From: Rhodothermales bacterium
GTDB lineage: Bacteria; Bacteroidota; Rhodothermia; Rhodothermales; UBA10348
Assembly: GCA_024711125.1 (NCBI GenBank)
Contig: JANJTM010000060.1
Location: 1 to 54,301 of the forward strand
Reading direction: 5' to 3'
DNA: 54,301 bases
Position 1 is the first letter of the stretch, and every line of letters begins with the position of its first letter. The position numbers were made by a program, and so were the translations under genes. Positions 8,873-18,243 of the stretch are shown in pieces. A model generated the notes under the pieces. The model did not search any database, had not been told where the DNA came from, and saw only the letters and a list, made by a program, of their open reading frames with translations.

Positions 8873-10591
8873 TCAGGACGGGCGCCCGTTGCGGGTGCGG
8901 CGCATGACGATGGGCAGGCGGCGCCCGATGCCGAACGCCTTGGAGCTGACGCGAAGACCGGGGGCGGCCTGGCGGCGCTTGTATTCGCTGAGGTCGACCA
9001 ACCGCAGGATCCGCGCCACGAAGGCCTCGTCGTGGCCCGTCTCCGAAACGATGGCCTCGAGGTCCTCCTGCCGCTCGACGTAGCGGCGCAGGATGTCGTC
9101 GAGCACGTCGTACGGCGGGAGCGAGTCGGTGTCCTTCTGGTCGGGGCGCAGTTCGGCCGAGGGGGGCTTCTCGATCGTGGAGCGCGGAATCACGCTGCGT
9201 CCATGACGGGCGTTGATGTGCTCCGCCAGCCGGTACACGTCGGTCTTGAAGACGTCGGCGATCACCGCGAGGCCGCCCGACATGTCGCCGTAGAGCGTGG
9301 CGTACCCGACCGAGAGCTCGCTCTTGTTGCCGGTCGTGAGCAACAGGTAGTCGAACTTGTTCGAGACGGCCATGAGCGTCACGCCCCGGGCGCGCGCCTG
9401 GAGGTTCTCTTCGGCCACTCCGAACGGCGTGCCGGCGAAGAGCGGCTGCAGCATGCCCTCGAACGCGTCGACCGCGGGGCCGATCGGGATCTCGTGGAAC
9501 CCGATGCCGAGCGAGCGGGCGAGGGCGAGCGAGTCGTCGACCGAGCCGCTTGAGGAGAAGCGGGAGGGCATCGTGACCCCGACGACGCGGTCGGGGCCGA
9601 GAGCCGCCACCGCCAGCGCCGCCGTGACGGCCGAATCGATTCCGCCCGAGAGCCCGACCAGGGTCTTTCGGAAGGCCCCGGTCTTGTTCACGTAATCGCG
9701 GATGCCCATCACGAGGGCGTCGTGCAGGTCGGCGAGGTCGTCGCGCGGCACCGCGGTACGCGCTTGCGCAGACGGATCGGCCGCGGGTACCGCGGCGACG
9801 GTCGTGGGGCCGCCGTCGGCGGCCGGATGGACATCGACGAGGACCAGCGCTTCCTCGAACGACGGGGCGCAGGCGACGAGGGTGCCGTCGGCGGCGTGCG
9901 CGCGGCTGTCCCCGTCGAAGAGGACCTCGGTGTTGGCCCCGACCTGGTTCACGAGCAGGAACGGGATGCCGTGCTCGGTGCAGATTTCCGACAGGACCCG
10001 GTTGCGCAGCACGTGCTTGCCGACGGCGAACGGGGAGGCCGACAGGTTCACGAAGACGTCGATGCCGAGCGCGGCGAGTTCGTCGATCGGATTGGCCTCG
10101 TAGAGGTGGTAGGGAGCCTGCTCCTCGTTGTTCCACATGTCCTCGCAGACGTGCAGTCCGAGTCGCAGGCCCCGGAAGGACACGACGTCGCGATGCGTTC
10201 CGGGCTCGAAATACCGGTACTCGTCGAAGATGTCGTAGGTCGGAAGCAGGGCCTTGACCACCCGGGCCGTTTCGCGTCCGTCCTCGAGGACGATGGCCAC
10301 GTTCTGCAGCCGCTTTCCGACGCGGGCGGGGTTTCTGACCGGGGCGCCGATGATCACGCCGAGACGGGACGGGACGTCGGCCGCGATGCGCGAGATCGTG
10401 CGCTCGACGTCATCGACGAATGCGTGGTTTTCCAGGAGGTCCAGCGGAGGATACCCGGTCACGCACAGTTCGGGAAATACCACGAGATCGGCACCGAGCG
10501 AGGCGGCTTCCCGGCTGCGCTCCACGACCAGGCGGGCGTTACCCTCGAGGTCTCCGACGATGGGATTGATCTGGGCGAGCGCGAAAAGCAT
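8873..10591 (-). CDS. nadE: Glutamine-dependent NAD+ synthetase
   Basis: A 572-residue two-domain enzyme. The N-terminal nitrilase-type amidase releases ammonia from glutamine; its Glu-Lys-Cys triad is visible as E41 (FPELCVTGYPP), K113 (KALLPTYDIFDE) and C149 (HVCEDMWN). The C-terminal synthetase domain has the ATP-binding loop SGGIDS at 315-320 and converts deamido-NAD+ to NAD+. The start at 10591 gives MLFALAQINPIVGDLEGN, the normal family N terminus. The gene lies in a minus-strand run between pgeF and ruvA. Confidence 0.97.
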   Translation of the reverse strand: MLFALAQINPIVGDLEGNARLVVERSREAASLGADLVVFPELCVTGYPPLDLLENHAFVDDVERTISRIAADVPSRLGVIIGAPVRNPARVGKRLQNVAIVLEDGRETARVVKALLPTYDIFDEYRYFEPGTHRDVVSFRGLRLGLHVCEDMWNNEEQAPYHLYEANPIDELAALGIDVFVNLSASPFAVGKHVLRNRVLSEICTEHGIPFLLVNQVGANTEVLFDGDSRAHAADGTLVACAPSFEEALVLVDVHPAADGGPTTVAAVPAADPSAQARTAVPRDDLADLHDALVMGIRDYVNKTGAFRKTLVGLSGGIDSAVTAALAVAALGPDRVVGVTMPSRFSSSGSVDDSLALARSLGIGFHEIPIGPAVDAFEGMLQPLFAGTPFGVAEENLQARARGVTLMAVSNKFDYLLLTTGNKSELSVGYATLYGDMSGGLAVIADVFKTDVYRLAEHINARHGRSVIPRSTIEKPPSAELRPDQKDTDSLPPYDVLDDILRRYVERQEDLEAIVSETGHDEAFVARILRLVDLSEYKRRQAAPGLRVSSKAFGIGRRLPIVMRRTRNGRPS

Positions 10592-10629
10592 GGGGTCGGG
10601 GCGATGGCCCTCGAACGCGCCGGACCGGG

Positions 10630-11385
10630 TCAGGTGCCGGCCGCCCGAAGCCCGATGAGTCCCATCATGCGCCCGGTGATGCCCCGTTGGGCCCGGTGCG
10701 AGAAAAACCGGTCGGGATCCGACGCCGTGCAACGACCGTCGGCCGACACCGCCGACGGATCCAGGCCTGCCCCGAGGAGTCTTCGCACGATCGCTCCCGC
10801 AAGGTCCACGTGGGGTCGACCGTCTCCGGGAACGGTGCGGATGTCGGCCGGATCGAAGCGCTCGGCGACCTCGGGTCCCACCTGGAAGGCCTGCCAGCCG
10901 ATGCACGGGCTGACCCATGCGGCCACGCGGGAACGGTCGGCTCCGAGCACGGCCATCGCGTCCAGGGTATGCTCCACTACCCCGCCGACCGCGCCGCGCC
11001 AGCCGGCATGACAGGCGCCGATCACCCGCGCGACGGGATCGGCGAGCAGGACCGCGGCGCAATCGGCCGCCACGATGGCGAGGAGTACGCCCGCGCGGTC
11101 GGTGACGAGTCCGTCTCGTCCCGGGAAGAGCCCTCCGGCAACGACCGTTTCGACCTCGGCGCCGTGTACCTGCCCGGCCACGGCGAGATCCTCCGTGCCG
11201 AAACCGAGGGCCTGGGTGACCAGGCGGCGGTTTTCGACCACCGATTCCCGGTCATCCTCGGTTCCCGACCCGAGGTTGAGCGACCCGTAAGGAGCCCGAC
11301 TGACGCCGCCGGCCCGCGTCGTGAACGTCGCCGTGATGCCATCGAGTCCGGCGAAGGAAACGGGTCGGATCCAGTCTGCGCTCAT
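10630..11385 (-). CDS. pgeF: Peptidoglycan editing factor PgeF / purine nucleoside phosphorylase-like (YfiH/DUF152)
   Basis: A 251-residue multicopper-polyphenol-oxidase-fold (DUF152) protein. The metal-site residues are visible as H74 (GQVHGAEVE), C109 (VAADCAAVLL) and H126 (GACHAGWRG). Family members have been reported to act on purine nucleosides and to keep peptidoglycan precursors correct. The ATG at 11385 overlaps the aroE stop by 4 bases (ATGA), which both fixes the start and suggests translational coupling. Confidence 0.93.
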   Translation of the reverse strand: MSADWIRPVSFAGLDGITATFTTRAGGVSRAPYGSLNLGSGTEDDRESVVENRRLVTQALGFGTEDLAVAGQVHGAEVETVVAGGLFPGRDGLVTDRAGVLLAIVAADCAAVLLADPVARVIGACHAGWRGAVGGVVEHTLDAMAVLGADRSRVAAWVSPCIGWQAFQVGPEVAERFDPADIRTVPGDGRPHVDLAGAIVRRLLGAGLDPSAVSADGRCTASDPDRFFSHRAQRGITGRMMGLIGLRAAGT

Positions 11386-12266
11386 GGGTGATCGAGCGCG
11401 TTCTCGGCGGCGCGCCGCGCGACCTCCCGGGGCATTTCGGATCCGGTCCAGCGCGAGAAGGCGGCGGCCGCCTGTTCGACGAGCATGGGCAGACCGCCCA
11501 CGGTGACGGCCCCGCGGGCTCTCGCGTCCAGGAGGAATCGAGTCTGGCGGGGTCGATAGACCAGGTCGTACGCGATCTGTCCCGGTCGGAAGACGTCCGG
11601 AGGGCACGGTGAGACGCCATCCCCAGGGACCATCCCCAGCGGCGTGGTATTGACGATGAGGTCGGCCGACGCCGCGTACCGGGCCGCGTCATCGAGCCTC
11701 CCGGGGTGGATCGCCTCACCCTCGGGTACGGTCAGCGCGAGGGAGTCGGTGAGCGCCCTCGCCTGCTCCGGCCGGCGGGACAGCAGCACGATGCGCACGG
11801 GCACGGGCGAGAGAAGCAGGCCGTACACCACGGCGCGCGCCGCGCCGCCGGCGCCGAGCACCAACGCCTCGCGTACCCGCACCCCGTGGCGCGACATGGC
11901 CTCGTGCAGCGGCGCGAGGAACCCGTTCACGTCGGTGTTGTCGCCCTCCAGCTCGCCGTCGAGAAGGGTCACGGTGTTCACGGCTCCGACCGCGATCGCC
12001 CGCTCGGTGGGTCGCTCGACGAGCCGGAGTACGGCTTCCTTGTGCGGAAGGGTGACGTTGATGCCGCCAAAGCCGCCCGCGGCGAGACCGCGAAGAAAGG
12101 TCTCGAGCGAAGCGGGGGCGACGTCGAAGGCCTCGTACGTCCGGGCCATGCCGAGGGCCCGGAACGCGGCGTTGTGCAGTGCCGGCGAGAGGCTGTGCGC
12201 GATGGGATGCCCGATGACGCCGAACCGGACCGGCCTGGTTCCCCGGTCAGCCGAGTTCGAGTTCAT
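11382..12266 (-). CDS. aroE: Shikimate 5-dehydrogenase
   Basis: A 294-residue enzyme reducing 3-dehydroshikimate to shikimate with NADPH. Visible motifs are HSLSPALHN for substrate binding, catalytic K76 in NVTLPHK, D112 in DNTDVNG, and the nucleotide-binding loop GAGGAA (138-143). The C-terminal part has LVYRPRQTRFL and GLPMLVEQAAAAF. Its start lies inside the last 20 bases of queD, and its stop overlaps the pgeF start, so the three are tightly coupled. Confidence 0.96.
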   Translation of the reverse strand: MNSNSADRGTRPVRFGVIGHPIAHSLSPALHNAAFRALGMARTYEAFDVAPASLETFLRGLAAGGFGGINVTLPHKEAVLRLVERPTERAIAVGAVNTVTLLDGELEGDNTDVNGFLAPLHEAMSRHGVRVREALVLGAGGAARAVVYGLLLSPVPVRIVLLSRRPEQARALTDSLALTVPEGEAIHPGRLDDAARYAASADLIVNTTPLGMVPGDGVSPCPPDVFRPGQIAYDLVYRPRQTRFLLDARARGAVTVGGLPMLVEQAAAAFSRWTGSEMPREVARRAAENALDHP

Positions 12267-12675
12267 GCTCGGCGTAGCTGGTCTCGGTCTCGTGCATCCG
12301 CGCCACGATGCGCCGGATGCCCAGTTCCCTGAGCCGTTCGGCCTTCGTCGCGGCGAGCCACTCGGTGGCGTATCGGCAGAGGTTCTCGGCGGTAGTGTCG
12401 AAGGGGAGCACCGCGTGTTTCCATCCCCGGGATCTGACCACGTCCAGCAGATCCCCGTCCCTCTCGTCCACGATCGTGGCGTGGTCCCACGCCTGGACGA
12501 GGGGCGTCAGCCATTCCTTCAATTCCTTGAAATCGACCAGCAGTCCCCGGGAATCGGGTCGGCCGGTGATCTCCACGAACATGCGGTACGAATGGCCGTG
12601 GAGGTGGCAGCAGGCTCCCTCGTGCCACGGCAACCGGTGTGCGGCTTCCCACCGGAAAAGCTTGGCGACTTTCAT
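12247..12675 (-). CDS. queD: 6-carboxytetrahydropterin synthase (queuosine pathway)
   Basis: A 142-residue QueD/PTPS-family protein. The zinc ligands are H13 (EAAHRL), H26 and H28 (HGH). The spacing C22-x3-HGH is the QueD form rather than the eukaryotic PTPS form. WDHATI carries the catalytic histidine and TETSYAEHEL the terminal glutamate. The enzyme makes 6-carboxy-tetrahydropterin, the second step of 7-deazapurine (preQ0/queuosine) synthesis. queC and queE are not in the window. The start overlaps the upstream stop by 4 bases. Confidence 0.95.
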   Translation of the reverse strand: MKVAKLFRWEAAHRLPWHEGACCHLHGHSYRMFVEITGRPDSRGLLVDFKELKEWLTPLVQAWDHATIVDERDGDLLDVVRSRGWKHAVLPFDTTAENLCRYATEWLAATKAERLRELGIRRIVARMHETETSYAEHELELG

Positions 12676-13622
12676 GGAACGCGGCTCCGGGGACGCGACG
12701 TTGCCGTGGCCGTGGGGGGAGGAGGCGGGGGCGGAGGTACGACGGTGATGAGGATCGACTGCCGCACCAGGTTCTCGACGTCGGCCTCGAGCCGTGCGGC
12801 AAGCGAGTCCAGGTCGCCTTCGGTCAGGACACCGAGCGATTCGAGGCGGCGCAGGCTGGCCAGCCCGGCGAGCGTGGCCCGGATGGCCACCGTGTCGACG
12901 TTCATCGTGGCACCGGAGTCCGGCTTGGACAGCGTGAACGACATCAGTTTCGTCGCACGGGCCATCTGGCGTTCGCGGTCGGCCTGTGTGGCGTCTTCGA
13001 AGTGGGCCCGCCACGACACGGCGCGGTCCTCGATGAGTGCCTTGGCGGCCTCGGCTTCGGCGAAGCGTTCGCGATAACGATCGTCCACGACCACCCGCAT
13101 TCCGTCCTGGGCATAGAACCGGAGACCGACCGAGCGCGCCGAATCGGCCGGGATGTCGCTGCGCACGTGGCGATAGAACGCCACCATCGGTTCCAGCCGT
13201 TCTCCCAGCGCTTCCCATGCGTCCGCCGCCACCTCGGGTTTCGGAGGCGGCGGGCGCCGCTGCACGTCTTTCGGAACGGGCAGCGCCGTAGGGTCCTGCA
13301 GGGCGATGCGGACCACGAGTTCCGCGTCGGCGGCGTCGAGCGGCTCTCCGGCACTGGCGAGGTTCATGACGCTCGCCGCAAAGCGCTCCACCTGCTCGGG
13401 GGTGACTTCCTGTGTCTCCACCTTCCGCCGGAAATCGACGAGCGAGGATTCCACGCGCTCGCGCCCCTCGGCTTCGGGTACGAGGGAGAGAAGGTGCTGG
13501 GACAGGGTGTCGAGCGACTGGGCGACGATGTCGACGGGATTCCGCGAGAGCCACAGGTAGCCCGAGATCGCGGCGACCATCAGGACGCCGATGACGCCGT
13601 ATTCACGCCAGACGGTACTCAT
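12672..13622 (-). CDS. Hypothetical membrane-anchored protein with proline-rich tail
   Basis: A 316-residue protein that I do not recognise. One N-terminal membrane segment (about 9-25, YGVIGVLMVAAISGYLWL) is followed by a mostly helical, charged region. There is a PPPPKPEV stretch near residue 128 and a run of eight prolines near the C terminus. Topology suggests a signal anchor with the bulk in the periplasm. Its stop overlaps the queD start by 4 bases, so it heads the queD-aroE-pgeF run and is likely translated with it. Confidence 0.75.
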   Translation of the reverse strand: MSTVWREYGVIGVLMVAAISGYLWLSRNPVDIVAQSLDTLSQHLLSLVPEAEGRERVESSLVDFRRKVETQEVTPEQVERFAASVMNLASAGEPLDAADAELVVRIALQDPTALPVPKDVQRRPPPPKPEVAADAWEALGERLEPMVAFYRHVRSDIPADSARSVGLRFYAQDGMRVVVDDRYRERFAEAEAAKALIEDRAVSWRAHFEDATQADRERQMARATKLMSFTLSKPDSGATMNVDTVAIRATLAGLASLRRLESLGVLTEGDLDSLAARLEADVENLVRQSILITVVPPPPPPPPTATATSRPRSRVP

Positions 13623-13747
13623 GGATTCCTAGGGTGATGCCCCGGACCGGAGGAAGCGGGGGCCGGATCGTCCACAGGATACGTTCGACGGTGTGGATGT
13701 TTCCCGTGAGTAACGCCCCGGATCGCCGTCTATTGCCACCGAGGGCA

Positions 13748-13788
13748 CAAAAAACAGCGTCCGGTCCACCCACCATGGACCGGACGCT
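13748..13788 (-). terminator. Intrinsic terminator of nrdJ
   Basis: Read on the minus strand, a perfect 13-bp stem (13776-13788 with 13756-13768, AGCGTCCGGTCCA on the plus strand) closes a 7-base loop. A run of six T follows directly (complement of 13749-13754). It lies 55-95 bases after the nrdJ stop, as expected for a Rho-independent terminator. Confidence 0.92.
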
Positions 13789-13842
13789 CCCCGTGAAACG
13801 GACGTCGTTGGAAAGACGTCCTGAGGTGCTCGTTGCCGGAGG

Positions 13843-16800
13843 TCAGCCGCAGCCGCTGGTGTTTCCGCAGTTCGGGCAGGAGTAGCAGGATCCGGCCCGG
13901 ACCGTGATCGAGCCGCAGTTGGAGCACGGCGGCGCGTCCTCCTGGTTCTGGAATCCCGTCGCGTGCGGGTCGGCCTCGGTTTTCACGGCGCCTGCGGACT
14001 GCCCTTGCAGGAAGGCCTCGACCGTGGTTCCGACGAGCTTGTCGACCGGCTGCGGGGGAGCCGAGAAGATGTCGATCTGTTCGGAGTCCGTGGCCGGCGC
14101 AACCAGCTTGGCGGTCTGCGTGTGGACGTGCGCATCATCCGCATCGTGCGGACGGGCCCCTCCCAGGAACTTGAGCGACAGGTACCGGAAGATGTAGTCC
14201 ATGATCGACTTGGCGATCGGGATCTGCCGGTTGTTGGTGAAGCCGGAGGGCTCGAAACGCATGTGGCTGAACTTGTTGGTCAGGTCCTCGAGCGGAACCT
14301 GCCACTGCAGTGCGATCGAGATCGACGTCGCGAACGCGTCCATGAGGCCGGAAATGGTGGAGCCTTCCTTGGCCATCGTGATGAAGATCTCCCCCGGCAT
14401 CCGCGTATCGGGGTAGAGCCCGATATGCAGGTAGCCCTCGTGGCCCGCGATCGAGAACTTGTGCGTGATCGACGGGCGCTCGTCGGGAAGGCGCTTGCGT
14501 TCGGCGCGGTGAACGACCCGCTCCACGACCCGTTCGACGATGCGCTCGACGATTTCCGGCTCCGGCGTCGACATGCCGTCGCCGGACGCGACCTCGACCT
14601 TCGCGCCCTTCGTATTCCCGTTGCGCGTGGTGGACAGGGGCTGCGAGCGCTTGGAGTTCTCCCGGTAGATGGCAACCGCCTTCAGGCCGAGCTTCCAGCC
14701 CTGCAGATAAGCGTCGGCAATGTCTGCGACCGACGAATCCTCGGGCATGTTCACCGTCTTGGAGATGGCGCCGGAGATGAACGGCTGGCAGGCCGCCATC
14801 ATGCGGATATGCCCGTTGTGGTGGATCGAGCGCGTGCCCTTGTGGGGCTTGAACGCGCAGTCGAACACGGGCAGATGCTCCTCCCTGAGGTGCGGAGCAT
14901 CCTCGATCGTGTCGTTCTCCTCCACGTAGGCGAGGATTTCGGCGCGCTGGGTCTCGTCGTATCCCAGCACCGCGAGGGCCTCGGGCACGGTGCGGTTGAC
15001 GATCTTCATGATGCCGTCGCCCTTGCCGGCGAGCAGCTTGTACTTGACGAGCGCGATGTCGGGTTCGATACCCGTGGTGTCGCAGTCCATCATGAAGGCG
15101 ATGGTGCCGGTCGGCGCGAGCACCGTGGCCTGGGCGTTGCGGTACCCGTAGGATTCACCCAGCGCAACCATCATGTCGGCCGAATTCGCGGCGGCCGTGA
15201 GCAGGTAGACCGGGCACGAGGGATGGATGTCAGACACCGCGGCGCGGTGCATCTGCATCACCTCGAGGAACGGCTTGCGGTTTGCCTTGAAGCCATCGAA
15301 GGGCCCGATCTTCGGATTGGCGGCGATCTCGGCACTGCGTGCGTACGCTTCGCAATGCTCGATGGCCATCAGGGCCCCGGCCACCGCGCGACCCGCGTCG
15401 GAGTCGTAGGGGATGCCCATCGACATCAGGAGTGCCCCGAGGTTGGCGAACCCGAGTCCCAGCGGGCGATAGGCGTGGCTGTTCTCGGCGATTCGCGCCG
15501 ACGGATAACCCGCGTTGTCGACCAGGATCTCCATGGCGGTGATGAAGATCCTGGAGGCCGCCCTGTAGCGCAGTACGTCGAACCGACCGTTCTCGTCCTG
15601 GAACTTGCGCAGGTTGAGCGACGCAAGGTTACAGGCCGAATTGTCCACGAACATGTACTCGCTGCACGGGTTGCTCGAGTTGATCGGACCCGTGTTCTTG
15701 CAGGTATGCCAGCGCTGGATGGTGTCCTCGTACTGCAGTCCGGGATCGCCGCAGATCCAGGTCCCCTCGGCGATCTTGCCGAGCACGTCGGCGGCCTGCA
15801 CGTTCTCGATCACGCGCCCGTCGGTCACGGCCGTGAGCGGGAACTGCGCTTCGTCCTCGGCAGCCTGCATGAAGGCGTCGGTGACCCGCACCGACTGGTT
15901 GACGTTCTGGAACGCGACGCTGCCGTAAGCCGGACCGTTGAAGGAGCCGTCGTACCCCTGTTCGATGAGGGCCCAGGCTTTCTTCTCCTCCTCCTGCTTC
16001 GCCTCGACGAACTCCATCAGGTCGGGGTGCGTGCACTTGAGCGTCTGCATGATCGCCGCCCGACGGGTCTTGCCCCCCGACTTGATGGTCGAGCCGGTGG
16101 AATCCTGCACGCGCATGAAGGACACGGGCCCGGACGGGACGCCCCCGCCCGAAAGCCGCTCGCGCGAGGACCGCAATCTCGACCAGTCGGCTCCCACGCC
16201 CGAACCGAACTTGAAGAGGCGTGCGCTCTCTGACATCAGCTGCCAGATGTCGTCGATGGAGTCCTCGACCGAGATGATGAAGCACGCCGAGGCCTGCGGG
16301 CGCTCGTACGGATCGACCGGCACGGCCTTGCGCTTCTTCTCGTCCCAGCCGTGGATCGTCTTGTTCCCGGTGTCGGTGATACCGTACTGGTGGTGGAGCC
16401 CGACGTTGAACCAGACGGGGCTGTTGAACGAGCCGTACTGGTTGACGAGCAGCCACGTCAGCTCGTCGTAGAAGCGTTCGGCATCGGCCGCCGTGGCGAA
16501 ATACTGCTGTTCGCTCCCCCAATCCGCGATCGTACGGCTGACGCGGTGCACGAGCTGGCGAAGGCTGTGCTCACGGCCGCCCTCGGCGGGATCCTCGCCG
16601 GAGCGCTCCACTTCGCCGTAGAAATACTTGCTGGCCACGACGTTGGTGGCAAGCTGGCTCCACGACACGGGGAATTCCACGCCCTTCTGCTCGAAGATGG
16701 CCTTGCCGCCCTGGTTCCGGATGACGGCATCCCGCGTCTCCCACGTGACCGAATCGAACGGACTGGTGCCCTCGGTGGAAAAGATGCGCGGAATGGTGAG

Positions 16801-16875
16801 CCCGTTTTCGGGCTCCTGGACGACGAGGGGATCGGTCTCGAGCGTGAAGAGCGAGGAATGCCTGGGGACGGACAT
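13843..16875 (-). CDS. nrdJ: Adenosylcobalamin-dependent (class II) ribonucleotide reductase
   Basis: A 1010-residue class II ribonucleotide reductase that makes deoxyribonucleotides with an adenosylcobalamin radical. The active-site loop NPCSEYMF holds C404 and E406. The redox cysteine pair is C198 (SACFIISVEDSIDD) and C415 (DNSACNLASLNL). The C terminus has a zinc-ribbon-like cluster, CSNCG and CYSCPNCG, that delivers electrons from thioredoxin. The start MSVPRHSSLF is preceded by a 537-base stretch without genes. I saw neither a convincing cobalamin riboswitch nor paired NrdR boxes there. The gene stands alone with its own terminator. Confidence 0.97.
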   Translation of the reverse strand: MSVPRHSSLFTLETDPLVVQEPENGLTIPRIFSTEGTSPFDSVTWETRDAVIRNQGGKAIFEQKGVEFPVSWSQLATNVVASKYFYGEVERSGEDPAEGGREHSLRQLVHRVSRTIADWGSEQQYFATAADAERFYDELTWLLVNQYGSFNSPVWFNVGLHHQYGITDTGNKTIHGWDEKKRKAVPVDPYERPQASACFIISVEDSIDDIWQLMSESARLFKFGSGVGADWSRLRSSRERLSGGGVPSGPVSFMRVQDSTGSTIKSGGKTRRAAIMQTLKCTHPDLMEFVEAKQEEEKKAWALIEQGYDGSFNGPAYGSVAFQNVNQSVRVTDAFMQAAEDEAQFPLTAVTDGRVIENVQAADVLGKIAEGTWICGDPGLQYEDTIQRWHTCKNTGPINSSNPCSEYMFVDNSACNLASLNLRKFQDENGRFDVLRYRAASRIFITAMEILVDNAGYPSARIAENSHAYRPLGLGFANLGALLMSMGIPYDSDAGRAVAGALMAIEHCEAYARSAEIAANPKIGPFDGFKANRKPFLEVMQMHRAAVSDIHPSCPVYLLTAAANSADMMVALGESYGYRNAQATVLAPTGTIAFMMDCDTTGIEPDIALVKYKLLAGKGDGIMKIVNRTVPEALAVLGYDETQRAEILAYVEENDTIEDAPHLREEHLPVFDCAFKPHKGTRSIHHNGHIRMMAACQPFISGAISKTVNMPEDSSVADIADAYLQGWKLGLKAVAIYRENSKRSQPLSTTRNGNTKGAKVEVASGDGMSTPEPEIVERIVERVVERVVHRAERKRLPDERPSITHKFSIAGHEGYLHIGLYPDTRMPGEIFITMAKEGSTISGLMDAFATSISIALQWQVPLEDLTNKFSHMRFEPSGFTNNRQIPIAKSIMDYIFRYLSLKFLGGARPHDADDAHVHTQTAKLVAPATDSEQIDIFSAPPQPVDKLVGTTVEAFLQGQSAGAVKTEADPHATGFQNQEDAPPCSNCGSITVRAGSCYSCPNCGNTSGCG

Positions 16876-17412
16876 GGCACGAATCGGAATGGAGCGGTAC
16901 GAACGAACAGCCGGTGGCCGGGCGGCGAACCGGACGGTAGCGGCACGACGACCCCGGGGAGGTCACCCGGAGCAGGGGCCGCGGAACGCGGAGTGTGGGC
17001 GGCACCTCGGATAACGGTCGTAGCCGTGGGGCACGAGCCGGGTGGGGAGAGGGGCCGCCGGGCAAGGACCAAGTAACAGACGGGCCGGCACCTTTCGCAA
17101 GCGTGCACGTCGGCGCACGGTCCGTTTTTACCCACACGTTATCCCCCGCAAGCCGGAGGACAGGAAATGCGCGAAAAACGACGGAAATGGCCCTGTATCC
17201 CCATCTTCCGGGTCACCGTTCCGACCCTCGTCCGAACGGGATGCGAGACGGCACCAGGTCGCGAAGGGGGCGCGCCGGGCCTATCAGGGGCCCTCGATCC
17301 GGCATGCCGGGCGGTGTTCCGGCCCCGGCGTCCCCGTGGCGCCCTGCGAAGCCCAATAACGGATCACCCGGTGGAACAATAACGGATTCCGACGACGGGT
17401 TTCGCCCGCGGG
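16876..17412. other. 537-base intergenic region upstream of nrdJ
   Basis: No credible gene is seen; the short open frames here are arginine/proline/glycine-rich and look like products of high GC. The region should contain the nrdJ promoter and leader. I looked for a cobalamin riboswitch (B12-box core) and NrdR boxes and did not find a convincing match. The plus strand has an exact 11-base direct repeat, CAATAACGGAT, at 17354-17364 and 17377-17387, 23 bases apart. Confidence 0.6.
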
Positions 17413-18243
17413 TCAGCCTCCCAGGGTGACCGGCCCGGCCGCGAGCAGCGCAGCCGACACCACCAGGCCCGCCAGGAGGAGTCGCGCGACCGTGCCGACT
17501 TCAACCGTGCCGAGGTCCTCGGCGGACCGACGGGCCGCAGGAAGGGCGGCCGCCATCCAGACGGCGACCGCTGCCGCATACAGCAGGTAGACGGCCAGCG
17601 GCACCGCCGGCTCGCTCTCGACGAAGACCTGCCAGGCGACGATGAGGCCGGGATAGCTCACGGCTCCGAGCACGCTTCGCGAGAGGGGCCACGGAACGTT
17701 CGGTGCGGAAAGCCCGCAGCTGCGAAGCAGGCGTGCGTCGGCCCACAGCCATACGCCGGCGACCGGCAGTCCCACGACAACGGCGGCCCATCCCGGAAGG
17801 CCCAACCCGAAGAGCGCCCCGACATCCCCCCACGGCACCAGGAGCGCCGTGAGCAGGTAAAGCCCGTTGAGCATCCCCGAACAGGCCACGAACGACCAGG
17901 CGAGGAGGCTCGAAAGCGAACCCGGTACGCGACGCAGGGCGACGGGCACCGCCGCTCCTCCGACGACGATCCCGGTGAGCATTCCGCCCGCGAGGATCCA
18001 GGCACGGCCCGTGTCGCCGAGCCGGGACCAGTCGTCCATCCACACGTACGACACCGAGAACGGGTGTACGAGCAGCTCCCAGCGCCGGGCGCCTGCCCCC
18101 GAAACGAGCAGGGAAGCGAGGAAATGGCCGCCTTCGTGGACGAACACCGCGAGATTGTAGGCGACGGCGAACGCGCCGAAGAGGGCGAGCGGCGCCAGGA
18201 GGGAGCGACGGGGCATCGGGAAAGCGGGCAGGTGCCGGCACAT
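17413..18243 (-). CDS. Polytopic membrane protein with HEGGH (HExxH-type) motif
   Basis: A 276-residue protein with about seven hydrophobic segments. The first one carries AVFVHEGGHFLASLLV, an HExxH motif in a transmembrane helix as in site-2-protease (M50) and related intramembrane zinc peptidases. A second metal ligand such as the NxxPxxxLDG motif of S2P is not evident, so peptidase activity is uncertain. The substrate is unknown. An alternative start at 18216 would remove nine residues (MCRHLPAFP). The gene is divergent from the small gene at 18339. Confidence 0.7.
   Translation of the reverse strand: MCRHLPAFPMPRRSLLAPLALFGAFAVAYNLAVFVHEGGHFLASLLVSGAGARRWELLVHPFSVSYVWMDDWSRLGDTGRAWILAGGMLTGIVVGGAAVPVALRRVPGSLSSLLAWSFVACSGMLNGLYLLTALLVPWGDVGALFGLGLPGWAAVVVGLPVAGVWLWADARLLRSCGLSAPNVPWPLSRSVLGAVSYPGLIVAWQVFVESEPAVPLAVYLLYAAAVAVWMAAALPAARRSAEDLGTVEVGTVARLLLAGLVVSAALLAAGPVTLGG

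Noticed and set aside
13963-16233. A long plus-strand open frame (about 756 codons) opposite nrdJ
   Set aside because: It is antisense to a strongly conserved gene, is rich in Arg, Gly, Val and His with no domain, and is the mirror effect of high third-position GC.
17130-17150. TTATCC near 17143, considered as a DnaA box
   Set aside because: The full match to TTATCCACA is poor and there is no cluster of boxes, so no origin is supported.
16876-17160. Possible cobalamin riboswitch upstream of nrdJ
   Set aside because: Fragments such as AAAGGTGCC occur on the minus strand, but the B12-box and paired core elements are not present together.
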